The translations under genes were made by a program, and so were the position numbers. The notes below the pieces were generated by a model. That model was not told the DNA's origin, made no database searches, and saw nothing but the letters and a program-made list of their open reading frames with translations. A stretch of 64,000 bases of DNA from Macrothele yani (Eukaryota; Arthropoda; Arachnida; Araneae; Macrothelidae). Shown one piece after another: positions 23,114-32,999 of the stretch. Location of the stretch: assembly GCA_039090855.1 (NCBI GenBank), contig CM077011.1, positions 32,011,501 through 32,075,500 of the forward strand. The letters are read 5' to 3'. Every line of letters starts with the position of its first letter. Positions within the stretch are counted from its first letter, which is position 1.

Positions 23114-24480
23114 ACAAAATGTCGATATTCTTGTTCGAACGCCATGTATTTCCAGAACTTGCATTTAGAACCATTTCGTGTTTTGTGAATTTTTGTAATG
23201 CAAGTAGGATTCTAAAAGTTAATTAAATGTACGTACTATTAAAACACCAGTCTCTCAAACAGGAAAAAACGCACGGAAAATGTTTTACAGAAGTCAGTTT
23301 TAAGTATTTTTTCATGTGATTTTTCGAAGTGGATTCGCGTTATGACGTCACAAATCCCTTTGATTTTTTTTTCTTTTATCAAATTTGGTAGACAATGGTG
23401 TGGAATTAATTTAGATGATTTCCTCGTTTTCTGAAATTGAGAGTTTCAATTTATTGGTTATATAATTTAATGTGGGATTCCAATTTGTGCAGTAAGACGT
23501 AAAAGAGGCCAAAACAAGACTTCTGAGTCCATTGAGCAATATTTCTTCCTTACTAGCTCAGAACAGACGTTGGGGGAGAACTGGAACGATATGCCGGTAA
23601 TGGGATAGGAAAATAAAGCGACCCATTATATCCATTTGCGGTGTTATTTATCGCGAGTCCGTACGAGTATCACTGGCGACAGACAATTGTCCCTCGGGTG
23701 TCTCAGTGACCGGGGTTCTCTATGAGGGTATCACTTCTGGAAGAGATTGGGAAGACGAAGAGCAAGTGACTGAGAGACGCAGGAAAAAGTGCCATTACTA
23801 GCTCTAAAGAAGATAAAACTCGAAGGAGGAAGTTAGTGACAAGTGTGGCCACTTAGAGTGGTCTTTTCTGTGTTCCTTATTGGCTGGGATTGAGCAGATG
23901 ACATGTAGAAGTCCAGCCAGTGGTAAGGGATGAGAAGAAAAAAAGGGGGGGGGGAGGGCGAATGGACCATAGCTTCTCGCTGTTCTCACTCATTCTGTAC
24001 TTTAGATCTCATATCTCCTAATTCGCTGTCGCCACTGTAATGGTTTTTAGCTTCTCTGCTCAGACCGATTCTCCAGCCGTTCGCCGACTTAGAGTTTTTC
24101 AGTTATATCTTTCAAAAATCATTCACTAGGTCGCAAGGTTTCGTAAAAGACAGACCTACCGCAGGGAGGGCAATAGCTTTCGGAAGCAAATAAAAATGTC
24201 TAAAGAGAATACATTCATCTTCCGGGACTGGAAATCGGTGCACTTCTGAAAAAGATACTCGAAGCGACTTTTCTTTACTCGTTGTTTCTTTCCCCTTGCT
24301 TTTAGGTTCACAAAGCATATCAAAAGTAAGATGATTTGAAGAAAGTACGACACACACATGCAGATTATAAAACAGCGTCAGAACTATGCTAATTTAAATT
24401 TAATAATGATCTACACACACCAGCCAGTGAATTAGAAACCTTTAGTTAGCTGTACGGAAACGCCACTTATGCGGTGTATA
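23114..24480. other. Non-coding stretch
   Basis: No gene recognised. Includes a short poly(G) tract at 23946-23957 and purine-rich DNA. Confidence 0.4.
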
Positions 24481-24561
24481 TGCAAAATGCGTGGTCACGT
24501 GCATCACCACGTGATCTACGCAACTATTTCTGACTGCTGCTCGTCAGTAATCGTCAGCACA

Positions 24562-24868
24562 TGGGCCACGGATGGCCTAGTGGTCAGCGTTCGCGAGTGC
24601 CCCGGGGGAACCTCAGGTCCGATCCTAGGCAGGAACAAACACTCAAACCGCTAAATATCCGTCGTGCGTCAGATGGGCACGTTACGCCTTCGGACCCCAG
24701 GTACTGGATCCCCGGCAATAAATAAAGGCGTCTTCCTACCCCTTTCTACCTCGCTTTCATGTCACTTTCCTATCGGGCACTTTAGCCCAAATCTCTTGGC
24801 TTCCTATTTCTAAGGGTTGTTTAAGACCTAGGACCATACCCTCCTAAAACCCTCTGCATCTGATCTGA
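24562..24868 (+). mobile_element. SINE-B (tRNA-derived SINE), copy 1
   Basis: Head GGATGGCCTAGTGGTCAGCG (box A-like) and GGTCCGATCCTAGG (box B-like), body with ATGGGCACGTTACGCC and CTATCGGGCACTTTAGCCC, and a tail of CTGATCTGA-type short repeats instead of poly(A). An exact 12-bp duplication ATCGTCAGCACA lies at 24550-24561 and 24869-24880. It interrupts the region just upstream of the Tc1 pseudogene. Confidence 0.9.
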
Positions 24869-25028
24869 ATCGTCAGCACAACACAATGGGAAAAACATAG
24901 GATCTTTCGGAGTTCGATAAAGAGCTCATTGCGGGTGCCCGTCTGGCTGAAGCGACGATTTTGAAAACAGCAAGTCTGACTGGTTTCTCAAAAGGTAAGA
25001 TATCCTTGGTCTTTAAAAAGTGAAAAAG

Positions 25029-25349
25029 GGGGCCGCGGGTAGCCTAGTGGGCAACGTTCGTGACTGCCACGGGAAGGACCTCAGGTTCGATCCCAAGCAG
25101 GTACGAATGGTCGATCCACTAAATATCCGCCGTGCGTCGGATGGGCACGTTAAGCCGTCGGACCTCGGGTACTGCCCCCCCCCCCCGGTAATAAATAAGG
25201 GCGTCTTCCTTCCCTTTTCTACTTCGCTTCCATGTCACTTTCTATCGGGCACTCTAGCCCAAATCTCCTAGCTTCCTATTTCTAAGGGTTGTTTAAGACC
25301 TGGGGTCAGACACACCCTTCCTAAAATCCTCTACATGTGATCTGATCTG
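25029..25349 (+). mobile_element. SINE-B, copy 2, inserted in the Tc1 gene
   Basis: Head GGCCGCGGGTAGCCTAGTGG, box B-like GGTTCGATCCCAAGC, same body, poly(C) run near 25174-25186, tail TGATCTGATCTGA. The duplication AAAAGTGAAAAAG at 25016-25028 and 25350-25362 is exact over 13 bp. It lies within the Tc1 coding sequence. Confidence 0.92.
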
Positions 25350-25969
25350 AAAAGTGAAAAAGTGACCCACATTGCTTTTCTAAGAGGCATAACTGTGACG
25401 CGAAGACAATCTGTCAGGAACGAGACAGCCCTCTTGTGAGATGGCTTGTACGGCGAAAAAGGATTTCCTGTGTGCAGCAATTGACCGAAGCATTCGGTGA
25501 AAGCTGTTCTTTACTCATATCTCAGCTAACTATGAGCAGAAAATTGAAGGGGATCGGTATTGGGGCAGTTTCATGTCTATACGGAAGCCACTGACTTCTG
25601 CGAAGAAATGAAAAATTCGTCTACAGAGGTGTCAGGCGCAGCGTGACTGGACACTGGAAAACCTGAAAAAAAGTCTTGTGGTACAACGAGTTAGGTGCAC
25701 CTTTTTCTGTACCAACGGTAAGCAGGGAGTTTGGCTGGAGCCCATCAAGCAGTGTACCCAGATTACCTTGTGAACACAACTCAAGGTTCCGTGTCATGGT
25801 GTGTGGCACGTTCTGTCGGTACTGAACGGGTCCTCTGATACTGCCGGAAAGTCTGGTGTTCTCCAAGGACTATCTGAACATTGTTTCCGATCAGGTCCTT
25901 CCTGAAATGTTGCCTTTTTATCCAGCAGGTGACGGCTGTTTCATGGACAAAATGCTGCTGTGTTCAGAA

Positions 25970-27160
25970 GCGGTTCAGTGCCGCCCCGACAGCGGCTTCC
26001 ACCATCTTCCCTCGCCACCACAAAGCCCTGATCTGATCCCCAAAGATGTGTTCAGCAGTGGTTCAGCGAGAATGACAGCGACTTCCACCATCTTCCCTCG
26101 CCACCAGAAAGCCCAGATCTGATCCCCAAAGATTGTGTTCAGCAGTGGTTCAGCGAGCATGACAGCGACTTCCACCATCTTCCCTCGCCACCACAAAGCC
26201 CAGATCTGAACCCCAAAGATGTAGCAGTGGTTCAGCAAGCATGACAGCGACTTCCACCATCTTCCCTCGCCACCACAAAGCCCAGATCTGAACCCCAAAG
26301 ATGTGTTCAGCAGTGGTTCAGCGAGCATGACAGCGACTTCCACCATCTTCCCTCGCCACCAGAAAGCCCAGATCTGATCCCCAAAGATGTGTTCAGCAGT
26401 GGTTCAGCGAGCATGACAGCGACTTCCACTATCTTCCCTCGCCACCACAAAGCCTAGATCTGATCCCCAAAGATGTGTTCAGCAGTGGTTCAGCGAGCAT
26501 GACAGCGACTTCCGCCATCTTCCCTCGCCACCACAAAGCACAGATCTGAACCCCAAAAATGTGTTCAGCAGTGGTTCAGTGAGCATGACAGCGACTTCCA
26601 CCATCTTCCCTCGCCACCACAAAGCCCAGATCTGAACCCCAAAGATGTGTTCAGCAGTGGTTCAGCAAGCATGACAGCGACTTCCACTATCTTCCCTCGC
26701 CACCACAAAGCCTAGATCTGATCCCCAAAGATGTGTTCAGCAGTGGTTCAGCGAGCATGACAGCGACTTCCGCCATCTTCCCTCGCCACCACAAAGCACA
26801 GATCTGAACCCCAAAAATGTGTTCAGCAGTGGTTCAGCGAGCATGACAGCGACTTCCACCATCTTCCCTCGCCACCACAAAGCCCAGATCTGAACCCCAA
26901 AGATGTGTTCAGCAGTGGTTCAGCGAGCATGACAGCGACTTCCACTATCTTCCCTCGCCACCACAAAGCCTAGATCTGATCCCCAAAGATGTGTTCAGCA
27001 GTGGTTCAGCGAGCATGACAGCGACTTCCACCATCTTCCCTCGCCACCACAAAGCCCAGATCTGAACCCAGAAGATGTGTTCAGCAGTGGTTCAGCGAGC
27101 ATGAAAGCGACTTACACTATGTTTCCTTGCCACCACAGAGGCCGAAACTGAACTCCATTG
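25970..27160 (+). repeat. 86-bp tandem array made from a transposase coding segment
   Basis: About 14 units, each containing TTCAGCAGTGGTTCAGCGAG, CTTCCACCATCTTCCCTCGC and CACAAAGCCCAGATCTGA. One unit encodes WFSEHDSDFHHLPSPPQSPD in one frame, a normal Tc1 DDE segment. Unit length 86 shifts frame at each repeat (one unit is 87, one about 82). Variants ACTATC, GCCATC and ACCATC recur in the same order in units 6-8 and 9-11, giving a 258-bp higher-order repeat. The array lies inside the Tc1 pseudogene. Confidence 0.93.
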
Positions 27161-27383
27161 AGAATGTATGGGATATGTTAGAAAAACATATCCTGGAGCA
27201 AAGTCCTCTTCCGTCAAATCTGGGCCAGTTAAGAGACTGTCTGGTGAATGCCTGGTATGTTGTTTATGTCGATGCAATCCAACACCTTGCGGATATTTTC
27301 TAGGCTTTTTCGCTTTAGATCAATTTGATGCATAATGTATTGCTGCATCTATTTTGAATGCATTCAAAGAAATTTGACTAGAA

Positions 27384-27692
27384 ATGAGCCGGTGTGTTGG
27401 ACAAGGATACGATGAATGTTCCATAATGGTTGGAAATATTTCAGGCGTTCAATCAAGGATACAACATGAATTTCCTATGGCTAACTACTTTTTTCACTGC
27501 TCTAGCCATAGATTAAATTTGGTCATAAATGATTTAAACAATTTGTCTGACGTAAGAAATACAGTTCCTACATTAAAGGAAACAATTCGTTTCATTAAGG
27601 ATAGTGCCGAGTGTCGTCAGTTCTACAAATGCCAAAACACTATGTGCAACAAGGTGGACCTAAGAGCACAAAAGCATTCGTCATTTCAGTGA
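27384..27692 (+). pseudogene. hAT-family (DUF4371-type) transposase fragment
   Basis: The frame reads CVGQGYDECSIMVGNISGVQ, then ANYFFHCSSHRLNLVINDL, then KETIRFIKDSAECRQF. The G-Q-G-Y-D...SG.Q..I and HC.SH.LNLV blocks are hallmarks of the RNase H-like domain of hAT and zinc-finger MYM/DUF4371 transposase derivatives. Only about 100 residues are present, without the N-terminal zinc finger or the C-terminal dimerisation domain. It starts immediately after the Tc1 pseudogene and is open throughout, but looks like a truncated relic. A domesticated gene exon is a less likely alternative. Confidence 0.75.
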
Positions 27693-27739
27693 CAACTTTA
27701 TAGCCATTATTGAAGGGCTGGAACATACACAATATATTG

Positions 27740-28250
27740 ACAAAAGTCACCGGACACCTAGAAGAGATACACAACATAGCAGTTATTGACATACATTAGT
27801 ACGGTGTCGGTCCACCTTTGGCTTTAATACATGCACTGACCTTTCGAGACATGCTTTCGAAAAGGTTTTGGAACATATCGATAAGTATGCGCTTCCATTC
27901 AGTGCATAATGCTGACCGCTAACTGTTTCTTAGCAGTAGGCCTTGGTTCCAAACTCCTTATGCGGCGCTCTAATTCACCCCATTAATCTGCTTGAGAGTC
28001 CCTGGTCTCAAGCAGATTGACCGAGCATTGTACGAAACTTGTCGACTTGCGGTTTGTAGAACATGAGGATAAGGTACAGACTGGCCACCTCAGTCTCCAG
28101 GCCTCAATACTATTGAACATTTGTGGGAATATTTGGAGCGAAAGGCCAGATCACACATTCCACCTCCAACATCACTAGCACAGTTTGACATAGTTTACAG
28201 GAGGAATTATCTCAAACTCCGTTATTGTGTGTGCATGACCAGTATAAGTC
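27740..28250. pseudogene. Two Tc1 fragments in inverted orientation
   Basis: The left part on the minus strand reads WKRILIDMFQNLFESMSRK and KAKGGPTPY (a Tc1 C-terminus), with a terminal-repeat-like ACAAAAGTCACCGGACACC at about 27741. The right part on the plus strand reads DWPPQSPGLNTIEHLWEYLE, the third catalytic motif. They meet at a palindrome, arms 27985-27997 and 28006-28018 (AATCTGCTTGAGA), loop 8 nt. Neither is functional. Confidence 0.72.
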
Positions 28251-29180
28251 TACTCCAAGAGGAATTGCTTTTGTTCCGAAAGTCACCCTGGAAAGGCCAA
28301 TAGTTTATTACTAAAAAGTTCTCCACAAAAGATAAGCGTTTCCATAATTTTGATTTGCACTTTTTGCATTTTGTGGACTTCTTTTTCTTTTTTAGAGCAT
28401 TTTTCTTAGGTTTTGGGGCTTTTTTTTTAATAATTTGGGGGCATTTTTTTAAGTCTTTTTTTTTTGCATTTTCTGTCATTTTTTTTAATAAAACATTTAA
28501 TTTTCATAAGTATTACGCTTTCAAATTGCCACACTCAAGACCAGGATTGCCAGATGATCAAAGCAAAAAACCTTCAACGCAACTCTGTTCAAGACAGTGT
28601 TTAGTGCAATCCAGTTCTGGGGAAAGAAAATCCCCATTACCCACTTTTGAAAGAGACTAAGGGAAGGACAGTGAACAATAGAATTCAGATTCAGAGCTTC
28701 TTATCGTGTACTGTTACTGACATTCGAAACCCCTCATATTCTATCTGGCAGGTATTTACTTGCTTTTTTTCGTTTCTTCCGACGATTTATAGTCAATTTT
28801 AAAAAGAAAACACAAAATTCTAGCTTATGAATTGTCGTAGATTGAAGTTAGTTAATTTATAATTTTGAAAAAATATAATACAAACTGTTTTTGGGGTGGG
28901 GGTGGAGGGACATTCTTTCAAATTCTAAAAGCATTTTTCATCTTTTTTAAGTGCATTTTTAGGGCATCAACATCCGGGTTCCAGCGAGGGGACCGATGCA
29001 GCTCCATCAGAGTTGGTAACGGGTCAAACATTTTGGACCCAGACCCAGGCGTTGTGTAATTGGACACGATCCAGACCCAATCCGAACTTGAGCCGGAAAA
29101 ATCTCTTTTAAACTATAAATTCAAAACCTAATTTATAATTATGCATAACATGCATAATTCTACATATAGTGTAACGTACC
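28251..29180. other. Non-coding stretch with T-rich region
   Basis: No gene recognised. 28350-28500 is strongly T-rich with interspersed GCATTTT words. Confidence 0.4.
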
Positions 29181-29184
29181 AGGA

Positions 29185-29325
29185 GATGTGACGTACCTGC
29201 CAGAAGGACGCACACGACATAAAGGCAGATAGGAATCAGAATAAAACGTCCGTGTAGCTCAATTGGTAAAGCAACTTATTCCGGAATGAGGGGACCCGGG
29301 TTTGAATCCTGGCGCGGATAAAAAT
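29185..29325 (+). mobile_element. SINE-C (leader plus tRNA-like head), copy 1
   Basis: A leader (GTGACGTACCTGCCAGAAGG) precedes a tRNA-like unit at 29251-29321: GTCCGTGTAGCTCAATTGG, box B GGGTTTGAATCCTGG. The 7-bp acceptor stem can pair with two G-T pairs, but the D stem is imperfect and the anticodon loop has six nucleotides. The same leader-plus-head order occurs twice near 51 kb, so I call it a SINE and not a tRNA gene. Confidence 0.55.
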
Positions 29326-29359
29326 GACGGAGAAATTTACTTCGTTATAATAGTGAATA

Positions 29360-31198
29360 ATTCTACATCATCATCATTGTCAACCATAATCAATCCACTG
29401 CTGGACGAATGTCTCTCCAAGCCTCTTCCACAACAGTCTGTCTTGTGCCAGTCTCCTCCATGTTACTCCCACATATTTTCGAATTTTATCCACCCATCTC
29501 CCATGTGGTCTTCTTCTGGGTCTTTTCCTGTCCCTTGGAATCCAATCTAAAATCTCGGCTGTCCATCGATGGTCTGTCCTTCTGGCAGTATGTCCAGCCC
29601 ATTGCCATTTCAGAGATTTAACTCTGATCATGATGTCTTCCACTCTTGTCATTTTTCAGATCCACGAGTTCCTCTTCTTATCTCTCTTGGTTACACCAAG
29701 CATGCACCTCTCCAGGCTCTTTGAGTTGCCTGCAGTCTTTGTATGTCTCTTTTAGTTAAGGTCCACGTCTCTGCACCATACGTAAGCACTGGAAGGATGC
29801 ATTGATCAAACACATTTCTTTTAAGATATAATGGCATATTGCTCTTGAAAATTATGCTGTTTCTTCCAAAAGCTCTCCAGGCAAGTTTCGTACGCCGATT
29901 AATTTCTTCATCAATGTGACCCTCACTTGATATCTGCTTTCCAAGATAAACTTACGTGTCTGTTATCTCCAGCTTTTCTCCATCAATCGATAAATCTTCA
30001 TTTCTTGTAAAATCTTTGAGCATCACTTTCGTCTTCTGAAAATTCATTTTTAATCCCACTTCTTTACTCTTGTCAGCAAGTTCCTGGATCATACTCTGCA
30101 GCTCTGGTTGGGGTAGTTGCAAAAATGACTAAGTCATCAGCAAAACGAAGGTGGGTTAGATAATCTCCATTAATCTTGATCCCTTGATTTTCCCAGTTCA
30201 GTGATTGAAAGACATTTTCCAATATGGCATTAAAGAGCTTCGGAAATATGGTGTCAACTTGTCTCACTCCCTTTCCAATTTTTATGTGTGTTGTATTTTC
30301 AAACAGCCGAATCTTTGCACTTGCATTTTCATAGATGTTATTAATAATATTAATGTATGCATCTTCAATACCGCAGGTTTTCAAAGCCATTGTAACTGCT
30401 GATGGTTTCACCGAATCAAAGGCTTTTTCATAATCGATAAAAGCCATGCACAATGGAAGTTCATATTCCCTCGCTCTTTCAATTAGTTCTCTCAGCACGT
30501 GGACATGATCTATTGTTCTGTAGCCACTCTTGAATCCAGCTTGTTCTCTCGGTTGAGCCATGTCCAATGTTACCTTCAAGCGGTGTGAAAGAACTTTAGT
30601 GAAGATTTTATAAACTACTGATAGGAGGCTGATAGGTCTATAGTTTCCGAGATCCTCAATGTCACCTTTCTTATGTAGCAGGATCATTGTAGCGGTGTTC
30701 CAATCCTCAGGAATCTTTCCTTCATTAAGGCATCGAGTGAAAATTTGGGCGAGTACTGTTTCGATTTCTCCACTTGCTTCTTGTATGATGTCTACAGTAA
30801 TTCCACTTTCTCCTGGAGCTTTTCCCCGCTTCATGTTCTTGATTGCATGTGCAACTTCTGCTGGGAGGACTGGAAGAACTCTGGTACTGGTACCTTTAAT
30901 AATGTCTGGAGTACATGTATCATCCCTTTCATATAATTTGGAGTAGAAATCTTTCACTCTTGTCAAAATTTCGCCTCTATTTCTTGTTACAGAACCATCT
31001 TCTGTTCTCACTGCCATAATCTGTTTTCTTCCCTTACTGAGATGTCCCTTTGCTATCAAAAAAAACAACCAAAGCCTAAAGGCTTTGGTTGTTTTCAATT
31101 GCTTTCCTCACTAGTTCACAGTTGAATTTCCTTACGTCTTCAGTGATACTTTTTCGTACTGTCTTGCATAGCTCTATATATTCCACTTTGGAAGTCAC
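29360..31198 (-). mobile_element. RTE-like LINE, 5'-truncated
   Basis: Coding runs on the minus strand from about 31198 and ends near 29375. The 3' terminus carries GATGATGATG short repeats (CATCATCATCATTG on the plus strand at 29369), the tail type of RTE elements, which lack poly(A). The apurinic-like endonuclease is missing, so the copy is truncated at its 5' end. A closely related copy lies at 61423-62475. Confidence 0.85.
29380..31098 (-). pseudogene. RTE-like reverse transcriptase remnant
   Basis: An uninterrupted 341-residue frame (31098-30073) covers the reverse transcriptase: EILTRVKDFYSKLYERD, APGESGITVDIIQEAS, NYRPISLLSVVYKIFTKVLS, MAFIDYEKAFDSV (motif A with its Asp) and LRFADDLVIFA (motif C, ADD). 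Motif B reads GVRQVDTIFPKLF, with Val and Phe where the sister copy has Gly and Ser, so activity is doubtful. After a frameshift near 30100 the C-terminal part continues: LKMNFQKTK, DGEKLEI, SSEGHIDEEINRRTKLAW, and LKWQWAGHTARRTDHRW typical of the RTE tail region. Further stops occur. The element would use target-primed reverse transcription if intact. Endonuclease absent. Confidence 0.87.
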
Positions 31199-31235
31199 AC
31201 TACATGCTGTATATTATGCATGATTTCTATATGTA

Positions 31236-32778
31236 CACTGCCGGACAATTGCTAAGGACGGATGACAATAGCAACGATAGCAACCATAAAATGGAAGGCA
31301 GTAAAATGTGGAAATTAGCATAAGTGCGGGATACAGTAAGACGTGTTGTGCGTAGGCAAATTTTGGATTGCCGAACTTGTTCATGACGTCAGAGCGCTGA
31401 TAAGAGATATAAAGGATTTGACGCGTATTGACCGTTGTTGTTCAAACGCAAAGTTGAAACGGAAAGAATCAATTGACGAACTTGCAATTTTCAGTATGTC
31501 TTCCCGACATCACCTAGATGATTTTACGCGTGGCCGTATTATTGGCAAGATTGAAGAAAGGCGAAAAATAACAGATGCTACCAGGGAGTTCGACGTCAGC
31601 CACAGTGTTGTTTCAAGGCTTTGGAAATCATTTCAAACAAATGGAGAGTGTAGCAAACGTCACGGGGGAGGTCGTGTTCGCAGTACGACACCTGCAGAAG
31701 ATCGGTACATAGTGCTATCAACAAAAAGATACCGGCGCAGCACAACTAGTGAGGTAGCAAAACAGTTTACGGCTGCTACTGGCAAACGGATCTCCCGAAA
31801 AACTGTCGCCAGACGTTTGCATGAAGGAGGACTATACGCCCGCCGTCCTGTTGTGTGCATCCCATTGTCCAGACGTCACCGTACCGCCCGTTTGCAATGG
31901 TGCCATCAACATCACAATTGGACTGATAACGACTGGTCTGCTGTCTTCTTCTCAGATGAAAGTAGATACAGTCTATCGTCTGATTGTCGACGACAACTGA
32001 TCTGGTGTGATAGTGGTACTGCATATTGTCCAGCAAGCATACAGGAAAGGGACCCATATCCGACATGTAGTGTCATGGTATGGGCTGGCATCATGATCAA
32101 TGGCCGTACGTCCCTTTATGTGCTTCCAACTGGGACTATGACTGGCCAACGATACATTAATGATGTTCTGCTACCTCATGTTCGCATGTTCCGTGGTGCT
32201 GTCGGTGATAGATTCATTTTCATGGACGACAACGCAACATGTCATCGAACAGTCGCTGTCCAGGAGTGTCTTGAGAGCGAGGATATTCAACGCCTCGTAT
32301 GGTCAGCACGTTCTCCAGATCTGAATCCCATTGAAAATGTGCGGGATGCTTTGGGGAGGAGTCTTTCTGGTCGCCAATGCCCTCCAATGAACAAGGACAC
32401 CCTCATCCGTGCACTGACAGAGGAATGGGATAAATTACCCCAACAGCTGCTTGATAATGTTGTGCAAAGCATGACACGACGTGTGGAATCTTGCATTGCC
32501 CTCCATGGTGGCCATATCCCGTATTGACATCTTACGCCGGAACGCCTGCAGACGGTAATTGCATTTTTTTTCACGTTTACGCATTCTGCACAAAATGGCC
32601 TGTTTGTCCCTTGAACACGTTCCAAAGCCTTCTGGATTTCAGAGCACAATAAATTGTCTTTCTTGTAATGTCCTGGCATTCTGACATTATTTTATTTCAC
32701 TTGGCATCCAACCACACTTAATTTTTTATGCGCTATATAGCCGTTTATGATCCTCCTTAGCAATTGTCCAGCAGTGTG
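31236..32778 (+). mobile_element. Tc1-like transposon with intact transposase
   Basis: Inverted ends CACTGCCGGACAATTGCTAA (31236) and its counterpart TTAGCAATTGTCCAGCAGTG (to 32776) are bordered by TA (31234-31235 and 32779-32780); the right end has two extra bases. Length about 1.54 kb. It holds one uninterrupted transposase gene. The near-identical ends and open frame make this the youngest DNA transposon here. It lies about 40 bp from the 5' end of the RTE LINE. Confidence 0.95.
31496..32527 (+). CDS. Tc1-family transposase, intact
   Basis: A 343-residue protein if translated from the ATG at 31496; the frame is open further upstream to 31343, but homology begins at MSSRHHLDDFTRGRIIGKIE, so the internal start is preferred. 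Residues 8-48 form the first helix-turn-helix, HGGGRVRST (56-64) stands at the position of the GRPR-like linker, and residues 84-112 form the second helix-turn-helix (SEVAKQFTAATGKRISRKTV). The catalytic domain contains FFSDESRYSL (Asp154), FMDDNATCHR (Asp245) and SPDLNPIENV (Glu280), a DD34E spacing. The C-terminus is HGGHIPY. Length and motif set equal those of complete Tc1 transposases, which cut and paste their element at TA sites. No intron or promoter is evident; transposition competence is inference. Confidence 0.95.
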   Translation: MSSRHHLDDFTRGRIIGKIEERRKITDATREFDVSHSVVSRLWKSFQTNGECSKRHGGGRVRSTTPAEDRYIVLSTKRYRRSTTSEVAKQFTAATGKRISRKTVARRLHEGGLYARRPVVCIPLSRRHRTARLQWCHQHHNWTDNDWSAVFFSDESRYSLSSDCRRQLIWCDSGTAYCPASIQERDPYPTCSVMVWAGIMINGRTSLYVLPTGTMTGQRYINDVLLPHVRMFRGAVGDRFIFMDDNATCHRTVAVQECLESEDIQRLVWSARSPDLNPIENVRDALGRSLSGRQCPPMNKDTLIRALTEEWDKLPQQLLDNVVQSMTRRVESCIALHGGHIPY

Positions 32779-32928
32779 TATATACACTCACAGGGCGTTC
32801 AAAATGTCCCTGCGTAGTGGGTATCCTAAGTTATATAGAAATCATACAAATATATTACGCGAACGTATAATTTACTCACTTACTTACAGAGAGTGTTTAA
32901 GCTATCGTCCTTCACATAAGGTAACTGT

Positions 32929-32997
32929 TTTACACATCTTTTCCAACACATTTTACACATGTTTTCCAACACATTTTACACATGTTTTCAAACACAC
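32929..32997 (+). repeat. Short 22-23-bp minisatellite, three units
   Basis: Three copies of ACACATTTTACACATGTTTTCC with minor changes. No function seen. Confidence 0.85.
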
Positions 32998-32999
32998 CT

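Larger units (their letters stand above)
24886..27303 (+). pseudogene. Tc1 transposase pseudogene with nested SINE and internal array
   Basis: From the ATG at 24886 the frame reads LSEFDKELIAGARLAEATI after an in-frame TAG, a Tc1 helix-turn-helix. It is interrupted at 25029 by SINE-B copy 2. After further stops the catalytic region appears, including PPQSPDL-type sequence (here PSPPQSPDLIPKD), which has been copied in tandem about 14 times (25970-27160). The single-copy end reads NSIENVWDMLEKHILEQS and finishes DAIQHLADIF before TAG at 27301. The glutamate of IEN is retained only in the last unit. Many frameshifts; non-functional. Confidence 0.85.

Noticed and set aside
25975..26346. 123-codon minus-strand frame
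   Set aside because: It is the antisense of the 86-bp array derived from transposase coding sequence.
29251..29321. Functional tRNA gene
   Set aside because: D stem is imperfect and the anticodon loop is short by one base; the same leader-plus-head occurs at 51 kb, which points to a SINE.
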